From Acidobacteriota bacterium (GTDB lineage: Bacteria > Acidobacteriota > Terriglobia > Bryobacterales > Bryobacteraceae), in contig JAEZIJ010000010.1 of the NCBI GenBank assembly GCA_023436715.1, forward strand, positions 1 through 63,032: a stretch of 63,032 bases of DNA. The letters run 5' to 3'. Positions within the stretch are counted from its first letter, which is position 1, and the number at the start of each line of letters is the position of its first letter. The position numbers were made by a program, and so were the translations under genes. The notes below the pieces were generated by a model. The model worked only from the letters and a program-made list of their open reading frames with translations, was not told the origin of the DNA and did not search any database. Positions 18,238 through 26,446 of the stretch are shown here, one piece after another.

Positions 18238-19266
18238 TTATTGGGATGCGCTTCCGATCTGAACGAGATCCGCCGGTTGAGCGGATACCTCCGGGGACTG
18301 GGGCGCCCGCCAGAAATCAATCAATGAGACCTGATGCACGCAGGAGATGGTGCATGAGGGCGCGCAGGGCTTTTCCGCCAGGAACTCCCGGCGGATGTCC
18401 TCGCGCGTGTACTGCGCGAGTGGCTTGGCCGGTCGGCCGCGCTGCTGCGAGCAGTAGTGCACCAGTCCGTCCTCGCAGACGTACATGTACCGGGCGCCCG
18501 CGCGGCATCGCCACTGGTTGGGCACGCCGGCGGCGATGTTTTCCTGGAAACGATTGAAGCGGGAGTAGCTGCGCTTCCCCATCGCCTGTATCTTGTGGAA
18601 CACCTTCCGCTCGGCTTCGCTGAGCGGCATCATCTGGCCGGAGGCGTCGTGCAGCAGGCCGACGGTCGATGTGAATCCAAGTGCAACAGCCCGCTTCGCC
18701 ACGGCGAGAGCGTCTTGCGGATCGTTATTTTCCGCGCCGACCACGGAGTTGATATTTACGTGGAAATCCGCGTGTTCCGAAAGCAATTGCAGCTTGCGGT
18801 CAAGCACCTTCAGGCTCTTCTTCGAGACCGGTCCGGGGTTGACGTTGTCAATGCTGATCTGGAGGTGGTCGAGCCCCGCCCGGTTCAGTTCGTGGATGCG
18901 GGCCTCGGTCAGCAGATAGCCGTTCGTGATCATGCCGGCAATCATCCCGTGCGCCCGTATGTGCCGGATGACGTCCTCGATCCTCTGGTGTAAAAGCGGC
19001 TCGCCCCCGCTCATCGTGACGACGTTCGTACGGAGCGCGGCCAGGCGGTCCACGCGAGCGAATAGCGTCTCCGCGGGCACCGGCTGCGAGACGTGATCAT
19101 ATTCGTTGCAGTAGGCGCAGGAAAGATTGCAGCGCCGTGTGACGACGAGGTGCGCCAGAATCGGCACGGCGGTTGACAGTAGCCCTCGCGCGATCATCCT
19201 GACTTCGCGAGCGAGCCTTCCTAGACGCTTCCGTTGCCGCCGGACGTGAATTCCCCTGAGTAGCAT
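18238..19266 (-). CDS. Radical SAM protein with C-terminal Cys-rich (SPASM-like) region
   Basis: 342 aa. The radical SAM cluster motif CxxxCxxC is at Cys46, Cys50 and Cys53 ('RRCNLSCAYC'), with 'SGGEP' about 40 residues later. The last third holds further Cys ('WRCRAGARYMYVCEDG', 'HYCSQQ', 'KPCAPSCTISC') arranged like a SPASM/twitch auxiliary-cluster domain. The N-terminus is strongly basic. The reaction cannot be read from sequence. The gene is divergent from the Tes-like radical SAM gene (248-base shared upstream region) and lies 209 bases upstream of the dehydratase-like pair on the same strand, so it may belong to the same lipid pathway. Confidence 0.85.
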   Translation of the reverse strand: MLLRGIHVRRQRKRLGRLAREVRMIARGLLSTAVPILAHLVVTRRCNLSCAYCNEYDHVSQPVPAETLFARVDRLAALRTNVVTMSGGEPLLHQRIEDVIRHIRAHGMIAGMITNGYLLTEARIHELNRAGLDHLQISIDNVNPGPVSKKSLKVLDRKLQLLSEHADFHVNINSVVGAENNDPQDALAVAKRAVALGFTSTVGLLHDASGQMMPLSEAERKVFHKIQAMGKRSYSRFNRFQENIAAGVPNQWRCRAGARYMYVCEDGLVHYCSQQRGRPAKPLAQYTREDIRREFLAEKPCAPSCTISCVHQVSLIDFWRAPQSPEVSAQPADLVQIGSASQ

Positions 19267-19514
19267 CCCGAGGCACTATTGGAACACATGTATGTCGGAT
19301 TCTTTGAGCGGTTATGGTTCGAATGCCTGATTTCCGGGGTAAACGGCGAAAAACAAAGGTCGGCCGCGTTTCGCGGCGCCGCGTGAGTCCGCCGGGTAAG
19401 TCGCTCCATTAAATTCGCTGGTTTACCGAACAGCGCGGAAAACACGCGATTCGATTCAATCGTCTAGCCCGTTTGGAACGATGCGGTTACTCTGAGGGAG
19501 TCACGGAGGGCTGG

Positions 19515-21575
19515 ATGCATAAACCTATCAAGTATCTGGAAAAAGGCATTACCTATGCGGCGGGGGCAGCATGGGCGGTTTTCGAAAGACTGAATCGGAT
19601 AAGTCCGAACCCTTCATTTACGCCTAAATGGTCCGATAAGCCGTTATTGAAATCTCACCAGAAGCAGAAGCCGCCGCTAGGCTGGCCGCGGGAGACGGAT
19701 TCGCTCTGTCCTAAGTGCGTACCCGCGATCCGCAAGGAGATACTCGACGGCAAGAAGGATTACAAAGACCTGCTCCACGAGAAGGTGGGTGAAATCAAGG
19801 CGCAGATTATCGAACGCGACGGCCAGGTCATGATGGTCAAGGATTGTCCCATTCATGGCCATTTCGAAGATGTGATGTCGGTCGATACCTCCTTCTATAA
19901 GCACATCGAGCAGATCTTTCCCGGGCGCGACATGCGTGCTCATAACGACGCGAAGCTGCATAATCACGGAACCAGCACCATCACGCACGGCCGGGGCGCG
20001 GTGCTGACGATCGACCTGACGAACCGCTGTAACATGATGTGCGATCCATGTTTCATGGACGCCAATCAGGTCGGGTTTGTTCACGAGCTGACATGGGATG
20101 AGATCAAGACGCTGCTCGATAACGCGATCTCCATCAAGCCGAAGCGGCAGATGTCGGTCCAGTTCTCGGGGGGCGAGCCAACGCTTTCGCCATATTTCAT
20201 CGATGCCGTGGCGTACGCACGGAAGGTCGGGTACAACAGCGTACAGGCGGCGACGAACGGAATCGAATTCGCCAAGAGTCTCGACTTCTGCAAGAAGGCC
20301 GCCGAAGCCGGCCTGCGTTACGCATATCTTCAGTTCGACGGCATCGGGAATGCGGCCAACGAGCACCGGCGCGTCGGCAACCTGTTCGATGTGAAACTGC
20401 AGGCGATCGAGAATCTTTACAAGGCCGGCGTCGAAATCGTCCCTGTAACGACTATCGTGAACGGCATCAACAACGAGCAGGTGGGGCGCATTGTGAAGTT
20501 TGCGCTCGACAACCCGAAACGCATATCCTTCTGCTCATTCCAGCCCGTCTCGTTCACCGGACGCGACGAAGCGATTACGGACGAGCGACGGCACGCGCAA
20601 CGCTACACGCTTTCGCACCTCGCCCATGACGTGAAGGAGCAAACCGGCCTCGGCGAGCCCTCCCGCGACTGGTTCCCGCTTTCGTTCATGAGCACGTTCT
20701 GCGACTGGGCGGATCTCGTGCACGGCCCCAACGCCGAATGGGGCCAGCTAAGCTGTGGATGCCACCCGAACTGCGGTGTTGGTATAGCGATCATGATCGA
20801 CAAGGAGACGAAAGAGGCCGTGCCGATGACCGCGTTTTTCAATGCGGATCGGCTCGCGAAGGACGTCGCCAAGATCAACGACGCGGCGCGCGGAAAGTTC
20901 CTCTCATCTCTCGGCATGGCGCTCACAATCGCGCGCAACTTCAATCCGTTCGCGGCCCCGAAGCACTTCACGCTCTGGGCCATGCTGAAAAAGATGGACA
21001 AGAGCTTCGGCGTAACCGGGCGCAACTACGGCAAGGTAGGGGGCGACCGCACGGTCGAGGACATCGAACGGCGGCGACGCGACCGCTGGAACGTGCTCTT
21101 CATCGCGGGCATGTGGTTCCAGGATCTGTTCAACTACGATTTCCGCCGCACGGAGCAGTGCATCATCCCGTATGCGACGCAGGAAGGTGAGATATCCTTC
21201 TGCGCTTACAACACGGGCATCGGTTGGCGCCAGATCGTCGAGAAGATCCACATGACAGCTACGCTCACGAAGTGGTACGAGGAGCGGGGCCGCCATGAGA
21301 TCTTCGCCGGCAACAAGAGCGTGCCGATCGGGCAGCCCGAGCACACGCTGGTGGTGAAGGCCGACCTGGTGACTAGCGAAGCGCAGCACGACCTCGACGC
21401 GCTCGGGGTGGCCAAGAACGCCCGCGAGGAGAAGGCCCGGGTTCGCGACGCCCAGATGGCCAAGCTCTATCGCAAACACGTCCTCAAAGAACCGGCGGGT
21501 CCCGATCTGGTTCAGCTCAAGCCAGCTGGGGAGCACGAAAGACGGGAAGAAGAAGTAGGCACCTTCGGCGACTAG
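19515..21575 (+). CDS. Tes/Mss-like radical SAM protein (tail-to-tail lipid coupling candidate)
   Basis: 686 aa from an ATG preceded by GGAGGG (a TTG at 19473 would add 14 residues). The N-terminal ~130 residues form a Cys-rich mini-domain: 'LCPKC' (Cys65, Cys68), then 'DGQVMMVKDCPIHGHFEDV' (Cys111), the arrangement seen in archaeal tetraether synthase (Tes, e.g. MJ0619). The radical SAM motif is Cys172/176/179 ('TNRCNMMCDPCF'), with 'FSGGEP' at 218-222. Later Cys groups ('FCDWADL', 'SCGCHPNCG', 'EQCIIPYATQEGEISFC') could bind auxiliary clusters. Tes joins two lipid tails through sp3 carbons, and related bacterial enzymes make (iso)diabolic acid. Given the PlsA-like genes 1.5 kb away, a role in membrane-spanning lipids is the leading hypothesis. 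Other radical SAM chemistry is possible. Confidence 0.7.
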   Translation: MHKPIKYLEKGITYAAGAAWAVFERLNRISPNPSFTPKWSDKPLLKSHQKQKPPLGWPRETDSLCPKCVPAIRKEILDGKKDYKDLLHEKVGEIKAQIIERDGQVMMVKDCPIHGHFEDVMSVDTSFYKHIEQIFPGRDMRAHNDAKLHNHGTSTITHGRGAVLTIDLTNRCNMMCDPCFMDANQVGFVHELTWDEIKTLLDNAISIKPKRQMSVQFSGGEPTLSPYFIDAVAYARKVGYNSVQAATNGIEFAKSLDFCKKAAEAGLRYAYLQFDGIGNAANEHRRVGNLFDVKLQAIENLYKAGVEIVPVTTIVNGINNEQVGRIVKFALDNPKRISFCSFQPVSFTGRDEAITDERRHAQRYTLSHLAHDVKEQTGLGEPSRDWFPLSFMSTFCDWADLVHGPNAEWGQLSCGCHPNCGVGIAIMIDKETKEAVPMTAFFNADRLAKDVAKINDAARGKFLSSLGMALTIARNFNPFAAPKHFTLWAMLKKMDKSFGVTGRNYGKVGGDRTVEDIERRRRDRWNVLFIAGMWFQDLFNYDFRRTEQCIIPYATQEGEISFCAYNTGIGWRQIVEKIHMTATLTKWYEERGRHEIFAGNKSVPIGQPEHTLVVKADLVTSEAQHDLDALGVAKNAREEKARVRDAQMAKLYRKHVLKEPAGPDLVQLKPAGEHERREEEVGTFGD

Positions 21576-21627
21576 CTCAATTCGGCGCCCGGCCGCCGGT
21601 CTGCCCGTCGGCGCCGCTATTCCCACG

Positions 21628-21664
21628 GGCAGCGGGTGGCAGCGCCTCCGGGCCACCCGCTGCC
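21628..21664. terminator. Bidirectional hairpin between convergent genes
   Basis: A perfect 13-base stem GGCAGCGGGTGGC (21628-21640) pairs with 21652-21664 across an 11-base loop. It lies between the stops of the Tes-like gene and the UxuA-like gene, the expected place for a shared terminator. No T-run follows on either strand. Confidence 0.5.
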
Positions 21665-21674
21665 GAATGCCAAT

Positions 21675-22763
21675 CTACTCATAGGGTATGTTCAGTGCCT
21701 GCATCAACCCTTTCGTAAACCCTAAGGCGTGAATGTGCCCTAACATGGCATAGCCAGGGTTCTTCTGTGCGTCCTCCCCTTCCATCGCGGGAGCGTGGTC
21801 GGTGCGGAGCGGGCCGACAAATCCGCCCCGGACGTAGCACTGGAGTATCCTCGCCATGTCGGTCGGGCCATCGTCGTGGAACGTCTCGTGATACCTGGTT
21901 GCCGCCGTTCCCTCCACGTCGCGGAAGTGAATGAACTGGATCTTCTTCCTCTCCGCGAACTCCGTGGCCACCGAATAGATGTCCTCACCCGGTGCGTACT
22001 TCATCGACCGGAAGTTCCCCTGGCAGAACGAAACGCCGTTGTAGGGGCTGTCTGCGATGGCAAACAGCCGGCGATATGCCGCCGGGTTGATCATGATCTG
22101 CGCCGATCCGAGGTAGGGCGAGACGGAGGGGTCATTCGGGTGATAGCCCATTTTTACTTTCGCCTTTTCGCACACGGGGGTGATGCGCTCGATCAGCCAC
22201 GTCAGCGACTCCCAGAGCTGATCGTCGGTGAAAATCTCCCGCGCTGGAGGCTGTTTCTTCGACTCCTCGTAGTTGTGCTCGGTCGTGATGGCGCCCCCGC
22301 GCAGTACGACCTTGCCCGTTCGCGTTCCGCCCTGGCCCAAGTTGTAGCAAAGCACCGGAATGCCGGCCTTGCCCATGGCCTCCACAAAGGCAATCCAATT
22401 CCTGAGCTCCTGATCCCGTCCGGGCGAGCCTCGCCGGATATTGGCGGCGGGAACGGGCGTCATCGTTTCGTAGACGGCGACTTTCATTCCCGCCTGCGCC
22501 CATTCCTCTTTGTGCTTCTTCATCGCGGCCTCATACTGGTCCGGTCCAACGCCCCTCAGCGACGGCGTCGAAACCACGTGCCGGACACCCATCTGGAGGC
22601 ATTGCTTGATGCGATCGGTTTGATCCAGCCTCAAGACATGCGACAGGATGATCTTACCTGCCGGCCCTGCGTACGCCCTTTCGGGCAACGATGCTGCCGC
22701 GCCGGCGGCAGCGGCAATCGCCACATTACTCTTGAACCATGAACGGCGTGTTATTTGTCCCAT
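21675..22763 (-). CDS. Exported mannonate dehydratase-like (UxuA-like) TIM-barrel protein
   Basis: 362 aa. An AAAGGAG lies upstream of the ATG. The N-terminus carries a Tat signal ('TRRSWFK' then an Ala-rich core, cleavage near AYA). The body resembles sugar-phosphate isomerase/mannonate dehydratase barrels: 'MGYHPNDPSVSP', 'FCQGNFRSM', 'HFRDVEG' and a C-terminal 'RTDHAPAM...GYAMLGHIHALGFTKGLM', the equivalent of the UxuA 'RPDHG...GY..LGR..GLAE' segment with metal-binding His and Asp. UxuA is normally cytoplasmic, so export suggests a different substrate, perhaps a uronate or aldonate released outside. It is the last gene of the minus-strand glycan operon. Confidence 0.75.
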   Translation of the reverse strand: MGQITRRSWFKSNVAIAAAAGAAASLPERAYAGPAGKIILSHVLRLDQTDRIKQCLQMGVRHVVSTPSLRGVGPDQYEAAMKKHKEEWAQAGMKVAVYETMTPVPAANIRRGSPGRDQELRNWIAFVEAMGKAGIPVLCYNLGQGGTRTGKVVLRGGAITTEHNYEESKKQPPAREIFTDDQLWESLTWLIERITPVCEKAKVKMGYHPNDPSVSPYLGSAQIMINPAAYRRLFAIADSPYNGVSFCQGNFRSMKYAPGEDIYSVATEFAERKKIQFIHFRDVEGTAATRYHETFHDDGPTDMARILQCYVRGGFVGPLRTDHAPAMEGEDAQKNPGYAMLGHIHALGFTKGLMQALNIPYE

Positions 22764-22787
22764 TCGAGATACGCTCCTTTCATTCAG

Positions 22788-23657
22788 TTAAGTCTCGCGG
22801 CAGCCCTCCATCGCTTTAGCCTGGAGGTTGGCGTCTTCCTCCCTGTGCTGCTGGGAATAAATCCTGATCAACAAATAGTGCAGGCGGCACTCGCGGGAGT
22901 TGACGAGGGCCTGTTCCAGAACTCGAGCGGCGGAATCGAGTTGCCCCGCATGGTACAGCGCCCTTCCGAGTTCAAACCGGGTCTCCGCGGATTCCGGACT
23001 CAACGCCAGGGCTTTCTCGAGCGTCTCCACGCACTGAGCCAGCTTGCCCTGCTTGTGCAGAAAGACTCCGTACGCGAGATAGGGCCGGTATTCGCTGCCG
23101 GCTAATTCAACGGCTCTCCGATACGCCTGCTCCGCTTCACCGGTCCGAGCCAGCGCCTCAAAGGCCAGGCCCAGATTCTCATATATCCGGCTCTGTTCAC
23201 TTCCCAACGCGCGTGCCTTCTGAAGGGCGGCAATCGCTTTTTCGAAGCGGTTCTCTTCGTAAAACGCGCGTCCGGAAAAGTACCACGCCTCACGGTCGCG
23301 GGGATCCAATCGGATCGCGTCGGAGAATGCCTGCTGGGCCATATCCCATTGGTTGCGGCTCGCGAGAATGCGCCCGATCAGGACGTATGCCCGGGCGTGC
23401 CGGTCATCCAGTTCCAACGCCCGCTTTCCCTGCTCCAGCGACTGTTCCGGCTCGCCGACGCTAAACAGTGCCGCCCCGAGATAGACTCTCACGTCCGCCC
23501 TGTCCGGGTACGAAGCGAGATACTGCCGGTACAATCTGATCGCGTCCTGCGGCCGTCGAGCCAAATAGCTCGCGTTCGCTTCTTCAAGCAGGCGTGCCGG
23601 ACCGGCCGCCTGCACGGCGGCTAGTGCCACGACCGCGCCGAATGAAACAAACCACAT
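22788..23657 (-). CDS. Exported TPR-repeat protein
   Basis: 289 aa with a signal peptide (MWFVSFGAVVALAAVQAAG). About seven TPR units follow ('SYLARRPQDAIRLYRQYLASYPDRADVRVYLGAAL', cut here to the visible pattern of 34-residue repeats with conserved Gly/Ala/Pro). It lies 30 bases from the GH38-like gene upstream and 24 bases from the UxuA-like gene downstream on the same strand, so probably co-transcribed with them. A scaffold for the neighbouring exported enzymes is possible; no specific partner can be read. Confidence 0.85.
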   Translation of the reverse strand: MWFVSFGAVVALAAVQAAGPARLLEEANASYLARRPQDAIRLYRQYLASYPDRADVRVYLGAALFSVGEPEQSLEQGKRALELDDRHARAYVLIGRILASRNQWDMAQQAFSDAIRLDPRDREAWYFSGRAFYEENRFEKAIAALQKARALGSEQSRIYENLGLAFEALARTGEAEQAYRRAVELAGSEYRPYLAYGVFLHKQGKLAQCVETLEKALALSPESAETRFELGRALYHAGQLDSAARVLEQALVNSRECRLHYLLIRIYSQQHREEDANLQAKAMEGCRET

Positions 23658-23687
23658 ACCGCGCCGGGAACCCTCCCCCGTGTCAGT

Positions 23688-26387
23688 CTATCCCTTCGTG
23701 GTATCCAATTGACAACGCAGAGTGCGGATTCCGAAGCGCGGCATTGCCAGCGTGATCTCGTAGCGGCCGTTGGCGGCTTGGCGAACAGCCAACTGCCGGA
23801 TGATGCGGCCGTCCAACTCCACGAGTTCCACTTTCGCCGGCTTCAAACCCAGGGAGACCGTTCGTCCGGCGCCGTCTCCCTCTGCGTTGAACAGACGGAT
23901 GAGCAATTCCCGGCCGTCCATCAGGAGCGTTGGGACCTCGATCCCGCTCCCGCTCACACTGACCAGAGATCGCTCTCGCGTCCCATCGGATTCCCCGTTG
24001 ACGATCTGCGGCAGCAGCGGCTCATTCCAGCGGTGGTTTTCGTTGGACAGTTGAGCTTCGTCCCATTTACCGCTGTGCGGGACGATCGAGTAGCTGACCT
24101 GCTGAGTTCCTTTCAGTGGGCACTTTCCCCACCAGAATCCGCCTTCCCAGCCCCAGCCCATAACGAGCGCGAGCGGGTGATCCGGGCCGTGGGTGTAAGC
24201 GGTTGTGTGGTCGGAGAAGATGGCCAACCCCTGCTTCTGCTGTTCATCGACCACGTCCACCCAGTTCAGTACGATGTTGTGCTTGATTTCATCCCAGCGT
24301 TGGAAATAGGTGTCCTGATTCCGGCTCTTGCACACGTCGTAGGCGGCGTTTTTGTAGATCGCCTGGTTTTTGAACGGAACCGGAAAGAAGGCCTGCAACT
24401 TCCACCGGCCGTCGTGGTGCGATCTCCGTCGTTCGACGCGGCGGTCCTCAGGCTTTATATCCCAGGGATCGCCGATCCACGTCTCCTGATCGTAGATGAA
24501 GCGCGCATTGAAGTCGATGCGGCGTTGGCCCTGCGCAAGAGAGATGGTGGTTTGAAAGCGCCGGCCGCCGATCTGCCCGGACACTACGGCGCGAACGCGG
24601 ATCGGTCCAACTTCGGCGAGAGTCACGCTGGCCGGAGTATCCGCACTGCTGCACCATTTCTTCTCGGAAACGAAGTAGCCGCGGTATTCATTGAAGAAGC
24701 GTCCCGAAGATGGGTCGAAGAACTCCCGGTTGCCGTCTTTCAACACCATGCTGGTGATGGCCCCGCCCTTTGCGGGATCGATCCGGACGCGGTACAGGTC
24801 GGTCTCGAGCAGCACGGTGCCGTCCGCCTGAGTGTGCGCGGTCGCGCCGCGAACCGGGGCGGGAGCGGAGTCGTCGTAAACCGGTTCGATTCTGAAGGAA
24901 GCGAAGCCTGTCGCCGGCACTCGGGCCGGGAAGAGAACGGTTGCGGCGTTCATGCTCTCGCCTGCCGCATAGGTCGGAATTCCGGCAACTGTCGCGGCTC
25001 CGGACCGCGCCCTGTTTCCCTGCCGCGAGTTGTAAATGCGAGGGTGCACGAACTGGCACGGAAGTTCGCGGCCGGCCGCATCGAATACGCGTGCGCGGCG
25101 CGTGCCAACATCCGCTGCCCAGTCCAACTCGACGATTTCGTCGCGTTCCACCGCGACGGTATTGAATACACGAACCCACTGCGGTCCCATCGGAATACTA
25201 GGAGCTTTGTCGGTACCGCGAGACAGAGCCTCGGCCGAAGCGCCGATGATTTCGCCGGCGATTTCTTCGGCCTCCATCGTCTCCGATGCGACCTGGAAAG
25301 CCCAGGCCTGGCGCCCCGCTCGCGTCGTCGCGGTAATCCAGGCATCGTGGTGTTCGGCCCACAGCAACTGGTCCCACGCTCTCCGGAGGCGGTCTGCGGG
25401 GAACGAACTCCCGCGTAGGGTCGCGGCCATGGATGCCATTTTCTCCGCGATCAACAGCCGGTTTTCGGCGGCGCGCACTTGCTGCGCGAGCGTTTGCAGC
25501 GTTTTCTCGCCCCAAGGCAGAGTAGTAAGAATGTCTTCCTGGCTGAACCGCCACTGCTTCTGCGGCTTTTGGGCGATCTGCTTCAGGTACTCGCGCCAGG
25601 TTACGAACCGGATGTGCTCGCCGCTGACCTTCGGTTTCGCCGGCCAGCCAAGGTCCTGAAAGCAGTTGCCCGTAGGGTGCGGAATGCCGTGTTTGACGCA
25701 CTTCCGGCTGAACTCCGCCGAGCCGGTGACGGATTCCGTCTCCCACACGTTCCGAAGGTCCTCGCATGCGTAGCGCGGCACAGCGGGAATCGACGTTCCG
25801 TCCGGGCCGACCCACTCCACGACTTCCGCATCGAAAGCCGCCGTGTAGCCTCCCCACGCGGTGCCCGGATCCTTGAGCACTGCGCCGGTGAATCCCAGCG
25901 ACCGCAGCATTTGCGGCAGGCAACTGGACCAGCAAGGCTCCTGCACGGCATACGTCTCGATTACGGCGTTAGGAAAATGCTCGCGAATGACCTCCCGGCC
26001 ACGGACGAGTTGCCGGATATTGCTCTCGCCGCCCAACGCCCAGCCGAACGGCTGCGAAAAGGTTCCGTTGACGATCTCCAGTTTCGCGCCAACGGCCCTC
26101 TCTTCGAGCATCCGCTGAAGCTCGCGGTAGGCCTGCGGGTCATCCCGCCGCAGATCGGCCCAGGAGGCGGGCTCGATATCGAAGGAGATTTTCCAGTCCG
26201 GGCGTGCGCGGAGCGCGTTCAGGACGTCCCTCCACGATCCCGCGGGCATGTGGCCACGGGAGCCGCCGTGATAGCCGTCCACATAGTAGAGGGTTGGAAC
26301 TCCGCCAGCCTCCTGCGCTTTACCCACAGCAGATCCATAGCCGGCGGCAACCGCCCCGAACAGCTTCGCAAACTTACGCCGATTCAT
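23688..26387 (-). CDS. Exported GH38-like (alpha-mannosidase-type) protein with altered active-site motifs
   Basis: 899 aa from ATG 26387 (AAAGGA upstream; a TTG at 26393 is the alternative). Tat-like signal ('NRRKFAKLFGAVAAGYGSA'). The fold markers of GH38 are present: the N-terminal barrel, 'LPQMLRSLGFTGAVLKD', 'VEWVGPDGTSIPAVPRY', a central 'HHDAWITAT' equivalent to the family 'HHDAITGT', then beta-sandwich domains. However, the N-terminal zinc motif HxD is replaced by 'YHGGSRGH', and the 'PDxFG' nucleophile segment by 'QEPCWSS'. It may therefore hydrolyse a different glycoside or act without the usual Zn. Lies 59 bases downstream of a TonB receptor gene, suggesting a glycan-use operon. 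Confidence 0.7.
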   Translation of the reverse strand: MNRRKFAKLFGAVAAGYGSAVGKAQEAGGVPTLYYVDGYHGGSRGHMPAGSWRDVLNALRARPDWKISFDIEPASWADLRRDDPQAYRELQRMLEERAVGAKLEIVNGTFSQPFGWALGGESNIRQLVRGREVIREHFPNAVIETYAVQEPCWSSCLPQMLRSLGFTGAVLKDPGTAWGGYTAAFDAEVVEWVGPDGTSIPAVPRYACEDLRNVWETESVTGSAEFSRKCVKHGIPHPTGNCFQDLGWPAKPKVSGEHIRFVTWREYLKQIAQKPQKQWRFSQEDILTTLPWGEKTLQTLAQQVRAAENRLLIAEKMASMAATLRGSSFPADRLRRAWDQLLWAEHHDAWITATTRAGRQAWAFQVASETMEAEEIAGEIIGASAEALSRGTDKAPSIPMGPQWVRVFNTVAVERDEIVELDWAADVGTRRARVFDAAGRELPCQFVHPRIYNSRQGNRARSGAATVAGIPTYAAGESMNAATVLFPARVPATGFASFRIEPVYDDSAPAPVRGATAHTQADGTVLLETDLYRVRIDPAKGGAITSMVLKDGNREFFDPSSGRFFNEYRGYFVSEKKWCSSADTPASVTLAEVGPIRVRAVVSGQIGGRRFQTTISLAQGQRRIDFNARFIYDQETWIGDPWDIKPEDRRVERRRSHHDGRWKLQAFFPVPFKNQAIYKNAAYDVCKSRNQDTYFQRWDEIKHNIVLNWVDVVDEQQKQGLAIFSDHTTAYTHGPDHPLALVMGWGWEGGFWWGKCPLKGTQQVSYSIVPHSGKWDEAQLSNENHRWNEPLLPQIVNGESDGTRERSLVSVSGSGIEVPTLLMDGRELLIRLFNAEGDGAGRTVSLGLKPAKVELVELDGRIIRQLAVRQAANGRYEITLAMPRFGIRTLRCQLDTTKG

Positions 26388-26413
26388 CGTCAATCCTTTG
26401 ATTTTGAGAGTCG

Positions 26414-26438
26414 CGTGGGGCGGATGCGCCGCCCCACG
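26414..26438. promoter_or_regulatory. Intercistronic hairpin
   Basis: CGTGGGGCGG (26414-26423) pairs perfectly with CCGCCCCACG (26429-26438) over a 5-base loop, in the 59-base gap between the TonB receptor stop and the GH38-like start. On the transcript this could be an RNA-processing or partial-termination site giving more receptor than enzyme. Inference only. Confidence 0.4.
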
Positions 26439-26446
26439 TGGGAACT

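Noticed and set aside
23709..25418. 569-codon plus-strand open frame
   Set aside because: Antisense shadow of the GH38-like gene.
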